The notes beneath the pieces are model-generated. The model made no database searches, was not told where the DNA came from, and worked only from the letters and a program-made list of their open reading frames with translations. A program made the position numbers and the translations under genes. From assembly GCA_030407315.1 (NCBI GenBank), contig JALQPE010002013.1, positions 1 to 64,000 on the forward strand: a stretch of DNA of 64,000 nt, in the 5' to 3' direction. Positions 23,526-33,925 of this stretch are shown here, one piece after another (the first letter of the stretch is position 1; each line of letters starts with the position of its first letter). This stretch comes from Asparagopsis taxiformis. Lineage: Eukaryota > Rhodophyta > Florideophyceae > Bonnemaisoniales > Bonnemaisoniaceae.

Positions 23526-25046
23526 CTACAATTCTTCTTCCGCCTCCGTGCCCCCTCTCACGGTTTCCATTCTTTCATCTCCACCATCCCCTCCACTTGT
23601 CTGCAGACATGCTCGATACCCGCCCGGCAGCCGACCATGCCACCTCCGTACTCCCTCCCTCCCCTCTGCCATTCCCACAAACACATCGTGGACAAGATCA
23701 TGTAGTCGTGCCCCATTCACCAGTCCCCCCCTCATCTTCTTCTAGCCATACCACACTGTGCCTCGAAAACATACGCACCACTGACAATACATCATCCACA
23801 CCCCACAGCTTCTCAATCGCCCCCAGTGGAAGACACATCTTCTTCTACACAACGCAAAACGACTGAAACATCTCTCCCACTCTCATCCTCTGCCCCTCCT
23901 ACACTCTCTCCAGACACACTAAGCTCGACTGTATAGCTACATCCAACCCCCGATGTCTACTCTAGCTTTCTGCCCCCGACAGCTGTACACTGCTCCGCCT
24001 GAGGCTCTCCTCGTATTGATCAATGGCATTCGGTCCACACACATCTCGGAGTCGACCAAACACCTCTTGCGTCCCAGACCCAGCAACACTCTGTGCCAGT
24101 GGCAGTCCCACACATACCTCAATGATGCCCTCAAGTGCATCACGGTTGGCGGATGACCACGACACCACCTTGTTACTCTTGATCCTAGCGTACTTGCATA
24201 GAATCTCAGTACATGCTTCCCTTCGCAAATCTTCAGGACTCACTGCAATTGGCACACCATGCGTCGGTACTCTCCTAATCGCCTCATTCCCCGTCGAAGT
24301 CAGCACTTCGAAACTTCCTCCCTCATCAATCTCTTGCACACCTTTACAGGCGGTATCCACCAACGTGTGCACAACGGGATCGAGATCCCACACGTCGTCG
24401 AAGATGAGGAGGAAGCGCTTCGCCGCTAGTAGGTCGAAAAGCTTTTCGAAAATGATGGATCCATCATGTTCACACGCGTATTGTCTTTTGCAGCGAGATG
24501 AGTGATTTTGTCGAGGAAATCTGGGAACGCATCGGAGACAATCTCCGAAAGCTAGTCGAATAGCCTCTGCACTTTGGCGTTGTGGCCCAGTTCAATGTAA
24601 CACACGCCGTCTGGGAAGTTTTGCCAAACATCTGCGCGTCTGCCGAGGGCGCGCAAGATAGTGGTTTTGCCTGCGCCTCCGACGACGACAAGTGCTATAG
24701 CGGTTTTGTTTGGGTCGTTGGACAGAATGGAGAGCTTGGCCTTGCTTTCTGGAGTGCGGGAGTTTCGGGAAAAGTCGAGTACAATCTGGGAGTTTCGGGG
24801 GACGTGGAAAACGGAGGGCTGCAGGGTGTGCAGGGAATGTGACGGCTGGACGGAAGATGGTGCAGGAGTCGAATGGGGAGGCAGATGAGAGGGCTGGGAC
24901 ACTGGATGGGGTGAGGAATACTGAGCGATGGGGGAGGTGCTGCAGTGGAGGGAACGGGACTTGTGGTATGAGGTGGGGCGCTGGATGGCTCGGAGGAGGA
25001 GGGATTCGGGGTGGGGCTGAGCGGTTGACTCGGATATTTTGCATGA
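23526..25046 (-). pseudogene. NB-ARC (NLR-type) ATPase pseudogene
   Basis: Reading minus from ~25046: a Pro/Ser-rich leader, then the P-loop VVVGGAGKTTILRALG (~24670). The frame then hits a TAG right after VQRLFD (24554-24552) but continues in frame as LSEIVSDAFPDFLDKITHL. A shift near 24470 leads to the kinase-2 motif RFLLIFDDVWDLDPVV (~24400), then GLPLAQSVAGSG (~24110). Another shift leads to LGAIEKLWGVDDVLSVVRMF (ARC2/winged-helix-like) and ARLHDLVHDVFV (~23690). These motifs in this order define NB-ARC. At least one nonsense codon and two shifts mean it is not functional as read. No repeat domain is visible downstream. It abuts the truncated TBCD copy tail-out, so the junction near 25050 is a rearrangement point. 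Confidence 0.8.
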
Positions 25047-25052
25047 CGATGC

Positions 25053-26426
25053 ATGTGGGCATTGTCCGAACGTGGAAAAATCTCTGAAGCTGCTGCACGG
25101 TTGCTTGCTCGTGTGCTCTCCCGGCATGATATGCACCATCATCGAAACAATATTCTCAACTGGTCCGTTGACGAAGCCCTGACATCCTCTGCGACACAAC
25201 AACTACGAACAAGTCTGTTGTACTTTCTCGGTGCCTTGTTCAAACACGCGCAACGTTCAGATTCGCGCGATGTTGTACCGCAACTTCTCTTTCCAATCCA
25301 ACAGTTGTCTAGCGAAATGGAGCAATATTCAGAGACTGCCACCACCACCAGTGATGCGCATCTTGCGGTCAAACTTGTGCAGCGTGTCGCACTTGTGTTA
25401 CTTCCACCGGGTGTGGTATCTTGGCGTTACTCGCGTGGAACACGCGTTTTCTTCGCACCTTCAATGCAGGTGACACATCCAGAACGTTCGGAGACACCAG
25501 ATAATTCAAAAGTACAGGCAGTTGAAGATCCGGATGATGAAATCGATGAGCAAACTGCCGAGTACCTCGAAATCATCATCGACATTTTACTCACCGGACT
25601 GCAACATCGTGATACAGTAGTGCGATGGTCGGCCGCAAATGGCATCGGGCGAGTTTCAGCTCGTCTACCGCAGGATCTTGCACAAGACGTCACCGACTCC
25701 ATCATGGAACTTGTTGCGAATCCTTCAGCGGCTCGAGCCGATGCAGGCTGACAAGGTGCCTGCCATGCAATTGCTGAACTGGCTCGCCGCGGTCTAATTC
25801 TGCCGGCGACACGTCAGTTTTCGTCTATATTCTCCGTCATTCGCAAAGCGGCCGTTTTTGACGTCCGGCGTGGCGCAAATTCAGTTGGTGCGCATGTACG
25901 CGATGCTGCCTGTTATGTTGTTTGGGCTGTCGCGCGAGCTTATGCAAGTGAGGATGTTGCAGCATATGCTGATATTATCACAAATTTTATGCTGCCTGTG
26001 GCGCGACTTGATCGAGAAGTGAACTGTCGTAGAGCGGCTGCTGCTGCGTTGCAAGAGTGTGTCGGGTGTCTATCGACAGATCTGTTCAGAGAAGGTATCA
26101 GGGGATTATTTTTCTCTCGGCGACTGAAACAGCGCATATCACAGTCTAGCTCCTGAAGTTGCTGGCTTACCTGATGGGATTTACTTCAAATGCATCGTTG
26201 ACGAGGTTTGGATGAGAAAGCTTGTGCATTGGGACATTACCATCCGAACACTTGCAGCAAAGGCTCTTACCGCTCTGGTCGCAGTTGATAAGGAAAATGT
26301 TATTGCTAGCAGGGTACTGCCAGAGCTACTGGACATGGCCACTCGAAGGGGTGACCCGGTTATCCGTCATGGCGCTACACGTGGTAGTGCAGAAATTGTC
26401 AAGGTGGTACATACTGGTGGTCTCAA
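25053..26426 (+). pseudogene. TBCD: tubulin-folding cofactor D (TBCD), central part, 5'-truncated and disabled
   Basis: TBCD is a HEAT-repeat chaperone that assembles and dissociates alpha/beta-tubulin. Seen: homology begins abruptly at ~25053 (KISEAAARLLARVLSRHDM), so roughly the first third of the protein is missing. Diagnostic stretches follow: HRDTVVRWSAANGIGRVS, GACHAIAELARRG, RDAACYVVWAVARAY and REVNCRRAAAAALQE. Disablements: a TGA at 25749-25751, where the family has a conserved Trp (W-x-G-x-C), stays in frame on both sides. Near 26095 the frame shifts into SGDYFSLGD, which then meets a TGA where the family has Arg. The frame then runs to KVVHTGGL, where Copia-3 is inserted. An intron at 26095-26149 could hide part of this, but the skipped bases still look like the DYF-x-x-G exon. 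Non-functional copy; an intact gene presumably lies elsewhere. Confidence 0.85.
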
Positions 26427-26552
26427 TGTTGTCTAGGCAGACGATGATCCATAACTTTATTGTCGTCGGCGTGATCGGCGGCGTATAAATACTGTGGAGT
26501 TAGTGCTTACAGCTAGTGGTATGATCATCCGACAACGTAGGCTCGCTGTGGA

Positions 26553-26602
26553 CACGGCGCGGAAATAAGGGGTTGATCATCCGACAGTCGCCGCGCGCCG
26601 TG
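26553..26602 (-). other. 3' hairpin holding a copy of the LTR start (Copia-3)
   Basis: On minus, CACGGCGCG (26602-26594) pairs perfectly with CGCGCCGTG (26561-26553). The loop is 32 nt: CGGCGAC, then TGTCGGATGATCA, which is the first 13 bases of this element's own LTR, then 12 more bases. The real 3' LTR begins 18 nt further on (26534). Copia-2 has the same arrangement with a different stem sequence and its own LTR start, which argues for function. Confidence 0.75.
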
Positions 26603-26604
26603 GG

Positions 26605-28554
26605 CTATGTGAGTCGTAGGAGAGGTAGTTTTTCTGTGAACTGAGCAGGTTTGAGTGCTTTGGTCATGATGTCTGCAGCGTTGGTGTGGGATGGAGTATG
26701 GTGTAGTGTGATATGTTTTCGCTGGATTTCTTCTTTGAGATAATGGTATTTGACATCGATATGTTTCGATTTAGGGGTGGGGAATTCCGTGTTAGCTGTG
26801 GTGATGGCGCCTGCGTTATCCATGAATATGGGTGTGGGTGCCTTGTTATGGTGGCGCAGATCTTGTATTATGTTGCGTAGGAATGATACATGTTGGCTAG
26901 TGTGGAAGGCTGCTACATACTCAGCATGCCATGTGCTCGTGGCTATGAATCGTTGACGTTTTGACTTCCACGCCACTGGGGCATTGTTGTAAAGGATCAC
27001 CGTTCCAGATGTGGAGCGGCGGGTGGAAGTGCACGATGCGAAGTCGCTGTCGGAGTAAGCGACGAGATCTGATTTTTTTTGTGTCCTATAGGAAATGCCT
27101 GTGTTGGGACTTTGTTTCAGATAGCGTAGTACACGGAGTCCAGCTTGCCAGTGTAGCAGTTGCGGGGATGTGGAGTATCGGCCCAGGTAGCCAGTAATGA
27201 ATGCGATGTCCGGGCGCGTTGAATCTGCCAGATATCGCAAGCAGCCCACCAATCCGAGGTAGTCGTACTGCTTAGTGTCGAGTGGATCGGTTAGTTTTTC
27301 TGTGGTGTTTAGTAAATCTGAGGCGATCGGCGACTTGGTGGCTTTGGCCTCGGTGAGCCCATATTTTTCAAGTAGTTGGGCAATGTATGAAGGTTGGGAT
27401 ATCTTTAGCTCGTTTGAAGTTCTGGTGACCTTCCATCCTAGGATGTGCTCGACTGGTCCTAGGTCTTTGAGTACGTATTTGGTTTGGATGTGGGTTTTGG
27501 CGTGTTCGCGCAGTTCATCGTTGTTTGAGACGACCAGGAAATCATCAATGGTTATGATAAGGAGTACAAAGTGAGTAGGATTGTGTGGACTTGTGAGCAT
27601 AAAGCTGCAGCTGTCGCTTGTGAGTCTGTTAAACTTGTGTAGGCGAAGGTGGTTCGATAGGCCAGTGGTGAAGATATTGCACGCCTGTTTCGATCCATAC
27701 ATATTGCCTGTGATCTTTCCTACTCGGCCAGGATATTTGTATGTGCCATCGAAACGCTTGGGTTGATAGATGTATAGAGTTTTCGAGTCGCCAAATGTTT
27801 CATGAAGGAATGCTGAATCTAGATCCCAGTGATGGACGGAGTAATTGTGTGCTGCTGCTATGGCTAGAGCCAATCTGATAGCATCACGGTCGGCGACAGG
27901 GGATGATATTTGGTCGGGATTGTAGTGTTCATGTGGCTTTTGTAAGTCGCCTCGAATGTTACAGCGTACTTTGCGTGTGATTGGTTGGCCGTCTGCGTTT
28001 CGTTTTGTTTTGAGGACAATCTTGATGGGCAATAGTTTCGTATTCGAGGGTAGTTCTGACTTAGGAACATAGGTGATAGTACCTCGTGATTCTAATGTGT
28101 CCAGTTCGGCATTCCACGCTTTTTCCCATTCGAGGGCGTCTGGTGCGGCACGTGCTTGTTTGAGAGTTTTAGGTTCTGAGTATGGTTGGGTTGGTGCGGC
28201 CTGCAAGGGACATGCGGGGGATTTATCGGTCGCCGTGTCGGTGTGTGCGGTGTGGGCTATATTGGCAGAGGGTGTTGGCGTTTGGTTTGCCATAGCGGCC
28301 GGAGTTGTATTGTGTTCCTCTTCAATTGTAGCTTGTGCGAAGAGATCGTCCGGGAGTCTGTCCAGTTCCTGTTGGCGTCGCCGTTGTGTGGCGTATCGAC
28401 GTCGCCGTGTTGAGCGGTCTTCGGCCGCCTGGGAAATGGGAGGGGGTGGGGTAAGGTTGGGAATGTTGATGGATCGTTTTGAAACTGTTGGGGCGGCTGT
28501 GGTAGGTGATCCGGCGGTGTAGGGCGTCGCACGTTGTGTATGTTGATGCTTCAC
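26605..28554 (-). CDS. Copia reverse transcriptase-RNase H protein without gag/protease/integrase
   Basis: One intact 649-aa frame; its first codon is GTG, and the first ATG is ~88 codons in. A basic Pro-rich N-terminal tail is followed by the Copia RT core: WEKAWNAELDTLESRGT, VHHWDLDSAFLHE and the catalytic TIDDFLVV box. RNase H follows with AYSDSDFASCTSTRRSTSG and the C-terminal hallmark NAADIMTKALKPAQF. It is close to the Copia-2 RT-RNase H in every block but not the same family copy. All key acids are present, so it could be enzymatically competent, but it cannot integrate on its own. The stop (26605-26607) lies three bases before the conserved hairpin at 26553-26602. Confidence 0.9.
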   Translation of the reverse strand: MKHQHTQRATPYTAGSPTTAAPTVSKRSINIPNLTPPPPISQAAEDRSTRRRRYATQRRRQQELDRLPDDLFAQATIEEEHNTTPAAMANQTPTPSANIAHTAHTDTATDKSPACPLQAAPTQPYSEPKTLKQARAAPDALEWEKAWNAELDTLESRGTITYVPKSELPSNTKLLPIKIVLKTKRNADGQPITRKVRCNIRGDLQKPHEHYNPDQISSPVADRDAIRLALAIAAAHNYSVHHWDLDSAFLHETFGDSKTLYIYQPKRFDGTYKYPGRVGKITGNMYGSKQACNIFTTGLSNHLRLHKFNRLTSDSCSFMLTSPHNPTHFVLLIITIDDFLVVSNNDELREHAKTHIQTKYVLKDLGPVEHILGWKVTRTSNELKISQPSYIAQLLEKYGLTEAKATKSPIASDLLNTTEKLTDPLDTKQYDYLGLVGCLRYLADSTRPDIAFITGYLGRYSTSPQLLHWQAGLRVLRYLKQSPNTGISYRTQKKSDLVAYSDSDFASCTSTRRSTSGTVILYNNAPVAWKSKRQRFIATSTWHAEYVAAFHTSQHVSFLRNIIQDLRHHNKAPTPIFMDNAGAITTANTEFPTPKSKHIDVKYHYLKEEIQRKHITLHHTPSHTNAADIMTKALKPAQFTEKLPLLRLT

Positions 28555-28772
28555 GGCGGTGTAGGGCGTCGCGCGTGGATGGTGTTGGTGGGAGAAGGGA
28601 GGTGGGATTGGGGTGTTGTGCGGTGTGCTGAGGGCGTAGTGGTTAGCGTTTTGGGTCCATAACCTGTTGTCTAGGCAGACGATGATCCATAACTTTATTG
28701 TCGTCGGCGTGATCGGCGGCGTATAAATACTGTGGAGTTAGTGCTTACAGCTAGTGGTATGATCATCCGACA

Positions 28773-30086
28773 CTCAAGACACATGGAGCGGCGATCATTG
28801 AAATACCGGTACGTTGCGTTTGATTGGTTGTTTTCAATAAGCGATGAAAAAGAAAACTTGTAGCTGACCAGTCGATCATATTTTTCGCACACACAGGAGC
28901 GTCTGAAGAATGGCAACTTTTTCAAAGGGCGAGCGGGAGATGAACTGCGGATGGCGTGTTGCTATCTTTTGGAAAGTGTGGCGACTGGAGCTAGTGAATT
29001 GTTGCTCAAATTGGCGAACGGGAGAAAGAGTGCTGAACTGGGCTTGGGAATATTCTCGGTTGTGGTAAGGAGAACATGTATGGTGCAGCGAGCAGAGCTT
29101 ATACAGCCATTTGCACAAGAGTAATTGCGAATGATGTTGAGTGGCACACTGCAGTAACGAAGCGGATTCTGGACGGGCTAAGAAATAGTAAATTGCTTGA
29201 GCACCAGTGTGGGTTCGCACTGGTGGCCGGAGCTTGTGCGGAATCGGAGATTTCAGAGCAAGTTGTTGATGTATTGGCCAGACAAGTATGGGAAAACAAG
29301 GATGCTGCGGTGAGACGCAACGCGGCGACATCGCTTGGCAGGGTCCCGGTGGGTGTGATGTATGAAAAGTTTGTAGAGATTGTTGATGCACTTGTATGTG
29401 GGATGGGCGACTATGGCACGGACGAACGGGGTGACGAGGGGTCATGGGTAAGAGAGGCCAGCATGCGAGCTTCGACAGATTTGGTGGAAAGCATGTGTAA
29501 CTGTGATGCAAGAGGAATTGATTTGGAGAGTACAGAGGCGTTGATGCGCATTTCGCGAGGCATTGTTAAGCAATTCTGTGGAAGAATCGATCGCATGAGA
29601 GGCATTGCGGGCCAGGTACTTGCGTCATTTTGCAAATTGTTTACAAAGCGCGAGGGGTTGGAAACAATTAGGACGGTGTGCAACGAACTGAAGCGCGTTT
29701 TCCGACTGGGCGCGCACGAGCAGTTGGAAGTAGTGGACTTTGTGGACTGCAATAGCGTATTCGGAGCGGCGACGGAGCTGTTGGAAAGTGAGGATTTTGG
29801 GGCGTGTGTGATGCAGGGGTTTGTATCTTCTGGCGGTGGAATGGGACATCAATCGAGGAGCGCGCTCAATGTGCTAGGGCAGTATATGCGCGATGCGAAT
29901 GTGGCATCGAGGAACAGTGCTGTACTGAGAATCGCTGGAATAGTCGAGGACGGGGACCAACGACGGAGGTTGGCGGGGCTGCACGTGATCGAGGAATTGG
30001 CGATAAGAGAGGCATCGTGGCAAGTTGATGCTGAAGTGAAGGCTGTGAGCTCGGCGGAGCTGATTGGCAACAGCGCAGGACATTAG
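28773..30086 (+). pseudogene. TBCD: TBCD, C-terminal part after the Copia-3 insertion
   Basis: The exon resumes at the CTCAA duplication (KTHGAAIIEIP). A likely 88-nt intron lies at 28809-28896 (GTACGT...CACACAG), restoring ERLKNGNFFKGRAGDELR in phase 0. A further frame break near 29030-29075 separates that from a long intact frame to 30086. This frame has the TBCD hallmarks DYGTDERGDEGSWVREASM (family: D-Y-T-T-D-S-R-G-D-V-G-x-W-V-R), IDRMRGIAGQVLASF and the C-terminal REASWQVDAEVKAV. The C-terminus looks complete. The intact 336-aa end contrasts with the disabled centre, so decay is recent or the long frame is chance survival. Confidence 0.8.
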
Positions 30087-33000
30087 AATCCGGAGAAATG
30101 GTGATGATGGTGATGGATTACATCCTACTGTGGAAGGCAGGGAAAATTGGCATTGGTTGCAGACGTTTAGAACCTCAGCTGTCCAATGCCATGAAAGGCA
30201 GTCTTTGGAAAGCCTTGGGCACGGTGCAAGCTCTTTCCTTGCCTCTGATCGGGTTTGATAACGCCTCTGGCAGCGAATCACGGCAAGAAAAATTGGCTGA
30301 TATGAGATGTCGTATATTGTCTGGCAGTTGGGACTCCCAACTTGGGAATCAAGGGACGAAATGGTGCCTTGCTGGCATCGAGTATACACGTGTACTCGGG
30401 GGAGGACGAGGCGTTCGACGTTTATCTGCAAAACTGACGAAAGAAAATATCTCTACCCTGATTCATGCGCCCTAATGAGGCCAATACAACGTGTCGGATG
30501 TCACCCACGTTTCCATATCCTGTTTGCGGACACTACACATACTCTATTCCTATTCGACTTGTCTCAAGGTAGAACAAGTACTATACACAAAGTACACCCG
30601 GACCACGGTTCGTGTACACTTTTCCATGGTGTATCATGCGTACACTAGCACTACATGCAGCGCATGGTGTACTCGTTCGAACCAACTGTTGCACCCACGC
30701 GGGAGCAAATGTATACGTTCAGTAGCTACCCGATTCCGCCCACCATCAAGTTCAGCGAACAATACCGCTAGTCGAGTTCAAGTCTTCCAATCTGTAGCCA
30801 CTTTCCGATTTTTCCAAACCCGAAACAGGCGTTTGCAATGACGCCAAATAACTTCCAGTCGCAACCTGAACATGCTGCCATGTTGCGTTCGACGAGTACA
30901 TTCACAGCGACCCCTCCGTAGGCAGCATCCATCACCTGATCAACTCGCAGTCCACAACTGAACAGAACCTACAGCCTCAAATTCCGCTCGCAAAATCTAT
31001 CGTACGCCATTGAGCAGGATTTCTGCAAGAGGGAATGATACTTCAACCTGTAACTGCACGCGCATACAGACACATTGTTTGCTTTCAGCCCGTGTGTCCG
31101 ACGCAGCCTGTGAGGCGGTAGGAAATGGATTTGTGCGGGATATCATACAACAATAGCTTGGTTGTTCCCATGCATAGTCTACGACCTGCGTTGCGCTCGT
31201 TCTCAGCAATATTCCAAGTCCATCGTTATCCGTTTGGTGACTACAATTGCTGAACGGATTTCAGATCTGCATGCAAAGTAGAGTGGATAGCCACTTGACA
31301 ATCTTCCCTCGCTAGTGTAGTTTGCACATATACGAGCACTTTGACCGAAGAAGCGTTCCGCGCCCCTTCGTTTCACTTTCGCTAGCGGCCGTTGTAGGCG
31401 GACGCCTGTCCCGTCCAGCAAGTAGTAATCCATCCAAGCATGGCTACTCACAACTCGAAGAAGAGCTCATTGCCCGAGTCAACTGTTCCGCAGCACATGA
31501 ATAGTAGCGCTACACGACGATGGGGTCGGCTCGTATAGCGCACTGCTGCACTCTGCCCATCCCTAAAACGTTACACTACCTCCAATCTACGTACCACATA
31601 ATTCCATACGCATTCCGCGACTTGCCCTACTATCAATCGTCACTGCAAAATAATAAATGCATGCATGGGGAGCGTCAACGGATCAGCACCTCTGCTGGTT
31701 TCCAGACGCATCCCGGTCTCCATGATCGTGTTCTCATTCTCGTCTATAAACCTGTCCTGTTTCCTTCTTTTGCACTGCCCTCATCTTTCAACTTTTCTGA
31801 CATCTACAGAGCCGGTGCGACTGAAAGAAGCTGCCACACATTGAACGCCATCAGTGTTTGTAGTCTAATACTATGTAGTTGTAAATATCGCGCTGTCGTA
31901 GTACTCGAAAGAACAATGGTTCTGGTGCAGTCCAGATAGTCGATCCGGTCACGAAAAACAATTACTGGACGCGTGAGACTGTAAGTATGAATAGAGTGTG
32001 CATAGCGTATGTAGGCGGAACTAAAATAGTTTAACAGCGAATGTATCCAACCATGCGTTGATGGAATAGAGTATGGCATGGAGCGGATCACGTAGTCGCA
32101 AGTGCCGCAGTGCAGAACCTGAGAAACGCATGCAGCGCCACGATGGCATCAACACTCAGCGGTCACAACCAACACATTCATTCATGTGACGCAACCGGTG
32201 CGCGCACTCAGATGCTATCAGTGGTGCGAAGAATGGTCCAACCATTTCGCATCGGCATTATTATCGCGTCGTACGAGGTGGTTTTGACGCGACGCGGCGG
32301 CTCGCACGACCAATACAGTGTACATACTGTCGCGCTCTCTTGCTTAGCACCCACTACCATGGGCAACGACAACAATTGCTGTCGAGCGCTACCACAGTTG
32401 CATCCATCGCGACAACGCTGTGGCAAAAACACAAACCGCATCCCCGGGGAGTACGCATGCCAACGTGAGCTTTCTTGTGCGATAGTGTCGATTCGACACT
32501 CTCCTGATGTTCGGTAGTGTATGGTTTGGTCTCAGTGTCAATTGAAACTCCCAAACAGTTCACATTGACTCGGAATCGCACTGTCCACACCAATTGACAG
32601 TTCGCGCCATCTCAATCGTCGTACAAATCCTGATCATCTCCGCTATGTGTCGATCATTGTGCACTCATCATGATCCGACAAACTGCACGCCAGTTTTCAT
32701 CCCTTCGCCGTCCCAACTGAAAACCCATCCCCTGACATGGCGCCGATGGCCGCAAAATTGTCAATTGCTGTCTGCAAGCAGCGCATACGTTTCGTGTAGC
32801 AGTCTCAACCGCACAAGAACTTCCTGACCTCTAAAGATTCATTATTCAACATGTCTAACACACAATTGTGACTGGTGAAGGGATGTTTGCTGTGTTGGAG
32901 TGCGCGTAGGTGTGACCGATCATGGTTGAATGTTGCTCGCGCCGTTGTGAAGATTTGTACTGAAGCCAGTGCTTACTATGATGCCTGTGAAATCCGAAAC

Positions 33001-33367
33001 GCTGCGAGGTGCACCGTATACGTCAACTGGCTCTACGTTTCCAGTCTACGTACGAAATCATCACGTGCATGTATGGACCCCCGGTCTGCAACAACAGTCT
33101 TGACAGCATTCACCCAAACCGAAGCCAACATCTCGCTGTATAACAGTCGCGCTGCATTTGAAAACGTAAACTCTGCGTCACACACTGTCACTATTGCAGC
33201 TCGTCCGTTTCAACCATAGCTTAATAAATTCCGGCACTACTACTTTGACTTATAGCCTCCATCACACTCTTTTCAATTCCAACATTCCTTTATCATCTTT
33301 CTTCCTTGCACTCTGCTATTTTCCATCCACAAGCACTATACTAATCGATAGAACATGGGGATTATAA
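30087..33367. other. 3.3 kb without a recognisable gene
   Basis: Several frames of 80-140 codons exist (for example 31520-31939 and 32110-32517), mostly overlapping in both orientations, with no motif I recognise. They are not annotated as genes. No repeat or tRNA is recognised. Confidence 0.35.
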
Positions 33368-33760
33368 TCACACCCCTTTCACCACCATCCTGAAGCGTCG
33401 CAAGAGACACAGCAATTCCTTCATGGTCCATAGGCGACAAGCAAATTGTGGTGACAGTATCACCACTGCTATCCTTGTTGTCTCCATTTTCTGAGAAGCA
33501 TTATGACCGGGATATAGTTCCCTCTTGTCGAAAAACACTTTGAGACCATTGGCGACAAGTTCTTCAAACAACGGTTCTGCAATGAATTGTTTGTCGGGGC
33601 CAGCGTGGCTGATGAAGACATCGTAGAGTTCATCTGCTCCATTGTCTGTTGTTGTGCTTGTGTTCGGTAGTGGGAAGGGTTGGGGGAGGAATGATAGAGG
33701 AGGAGGTTGATCGCACGATGGGAGTTGGGTATCGTCAGATATGAGATCGATGTAGCCCAT
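33368..33760 (-). pseudogene. TIR-domain fragment
   Basis: Seen: the frame from ATG 33760 (open upstream to 33925 without an ATG) has a Pro-rich leader and then a TIR core: LYDVFISHAGPDKQFIAEPL (box 1), LKVFFDKRELYPG and TTRIAVVILSPQFACRLWTM (box 2/3-like). It ends after ELLCLLRRF in an unrelated VVKGV tail, so the end of the TIR fold is probably lost to a frameshift. TIR domains act as adaptors or NAD-cleaving enzymes; the Glu of LFEEL could be catalytic, but alignment is needed. It lies on the same strand as the NB-ARC pseudogene 8 kb away, so both may be remnants of TIR-NB-ARC genes. Confidence 0.65.
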
Positions 33761-33925
33761 GATCTTTGATGTTAGAAGGTGTAATCGGGATGAATCAGCG
33801 ATGTAATGGGCTTCAAGGACGAAACCTTCCACGGTGGCAATAATGGAAGATGATGCGCCTTGGTGGTATGTTACATTCGATGGATAATTGAAGAATGATC
33901 CGATAAACGCCTTATTGCAGACCAA

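Larger units (their letters stand above)
26427..28772 (-). mobile_element. Copia-3: young LTR retrotransposon with RT-RNase H only, inserted in the TBCD copy
   Basis: LTRs of 108 bp at 26427-26534 and 28665-28772 are identical and begin and end TG...CA. The 5-bp duplication CTCAA flanks the element at 26422-26426 and 28773-28777. Orientation is minus: next to the right-hand (5') LTR lies a primer-binding site, GGTTATGGACCC (complement of 28653-28664), matching the anticodon-arm complement of initiator tRNA-Met as in Drosophila copia. The internal region goes almost straight from that site to RT-RNase H; gag, protease and integrase are absent. Removing the element and one CTCAA restores an open TBCD exon. 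Identical LTRs imply very recent insertion, so the enzyme set was probably supplied by another copy. Confidence 0.95.

Noticed and set aside
25749..25751. TGA read as Trp (altered genetic code)
   Set aside because: The TGA replaces a conserved Trp, but the Copia-2 pol ends at TGA, and other clear genes do not use it as a sense codon. Other lesions show this is a pseudogene.
26095..26149. 55-nt intron in the TBCD copy
   Set aside because: GT...AG borders exist, but the skipped bases still read as the conserved DYF-x-x-G exon segment in another frame, so mutation is the better explanation.
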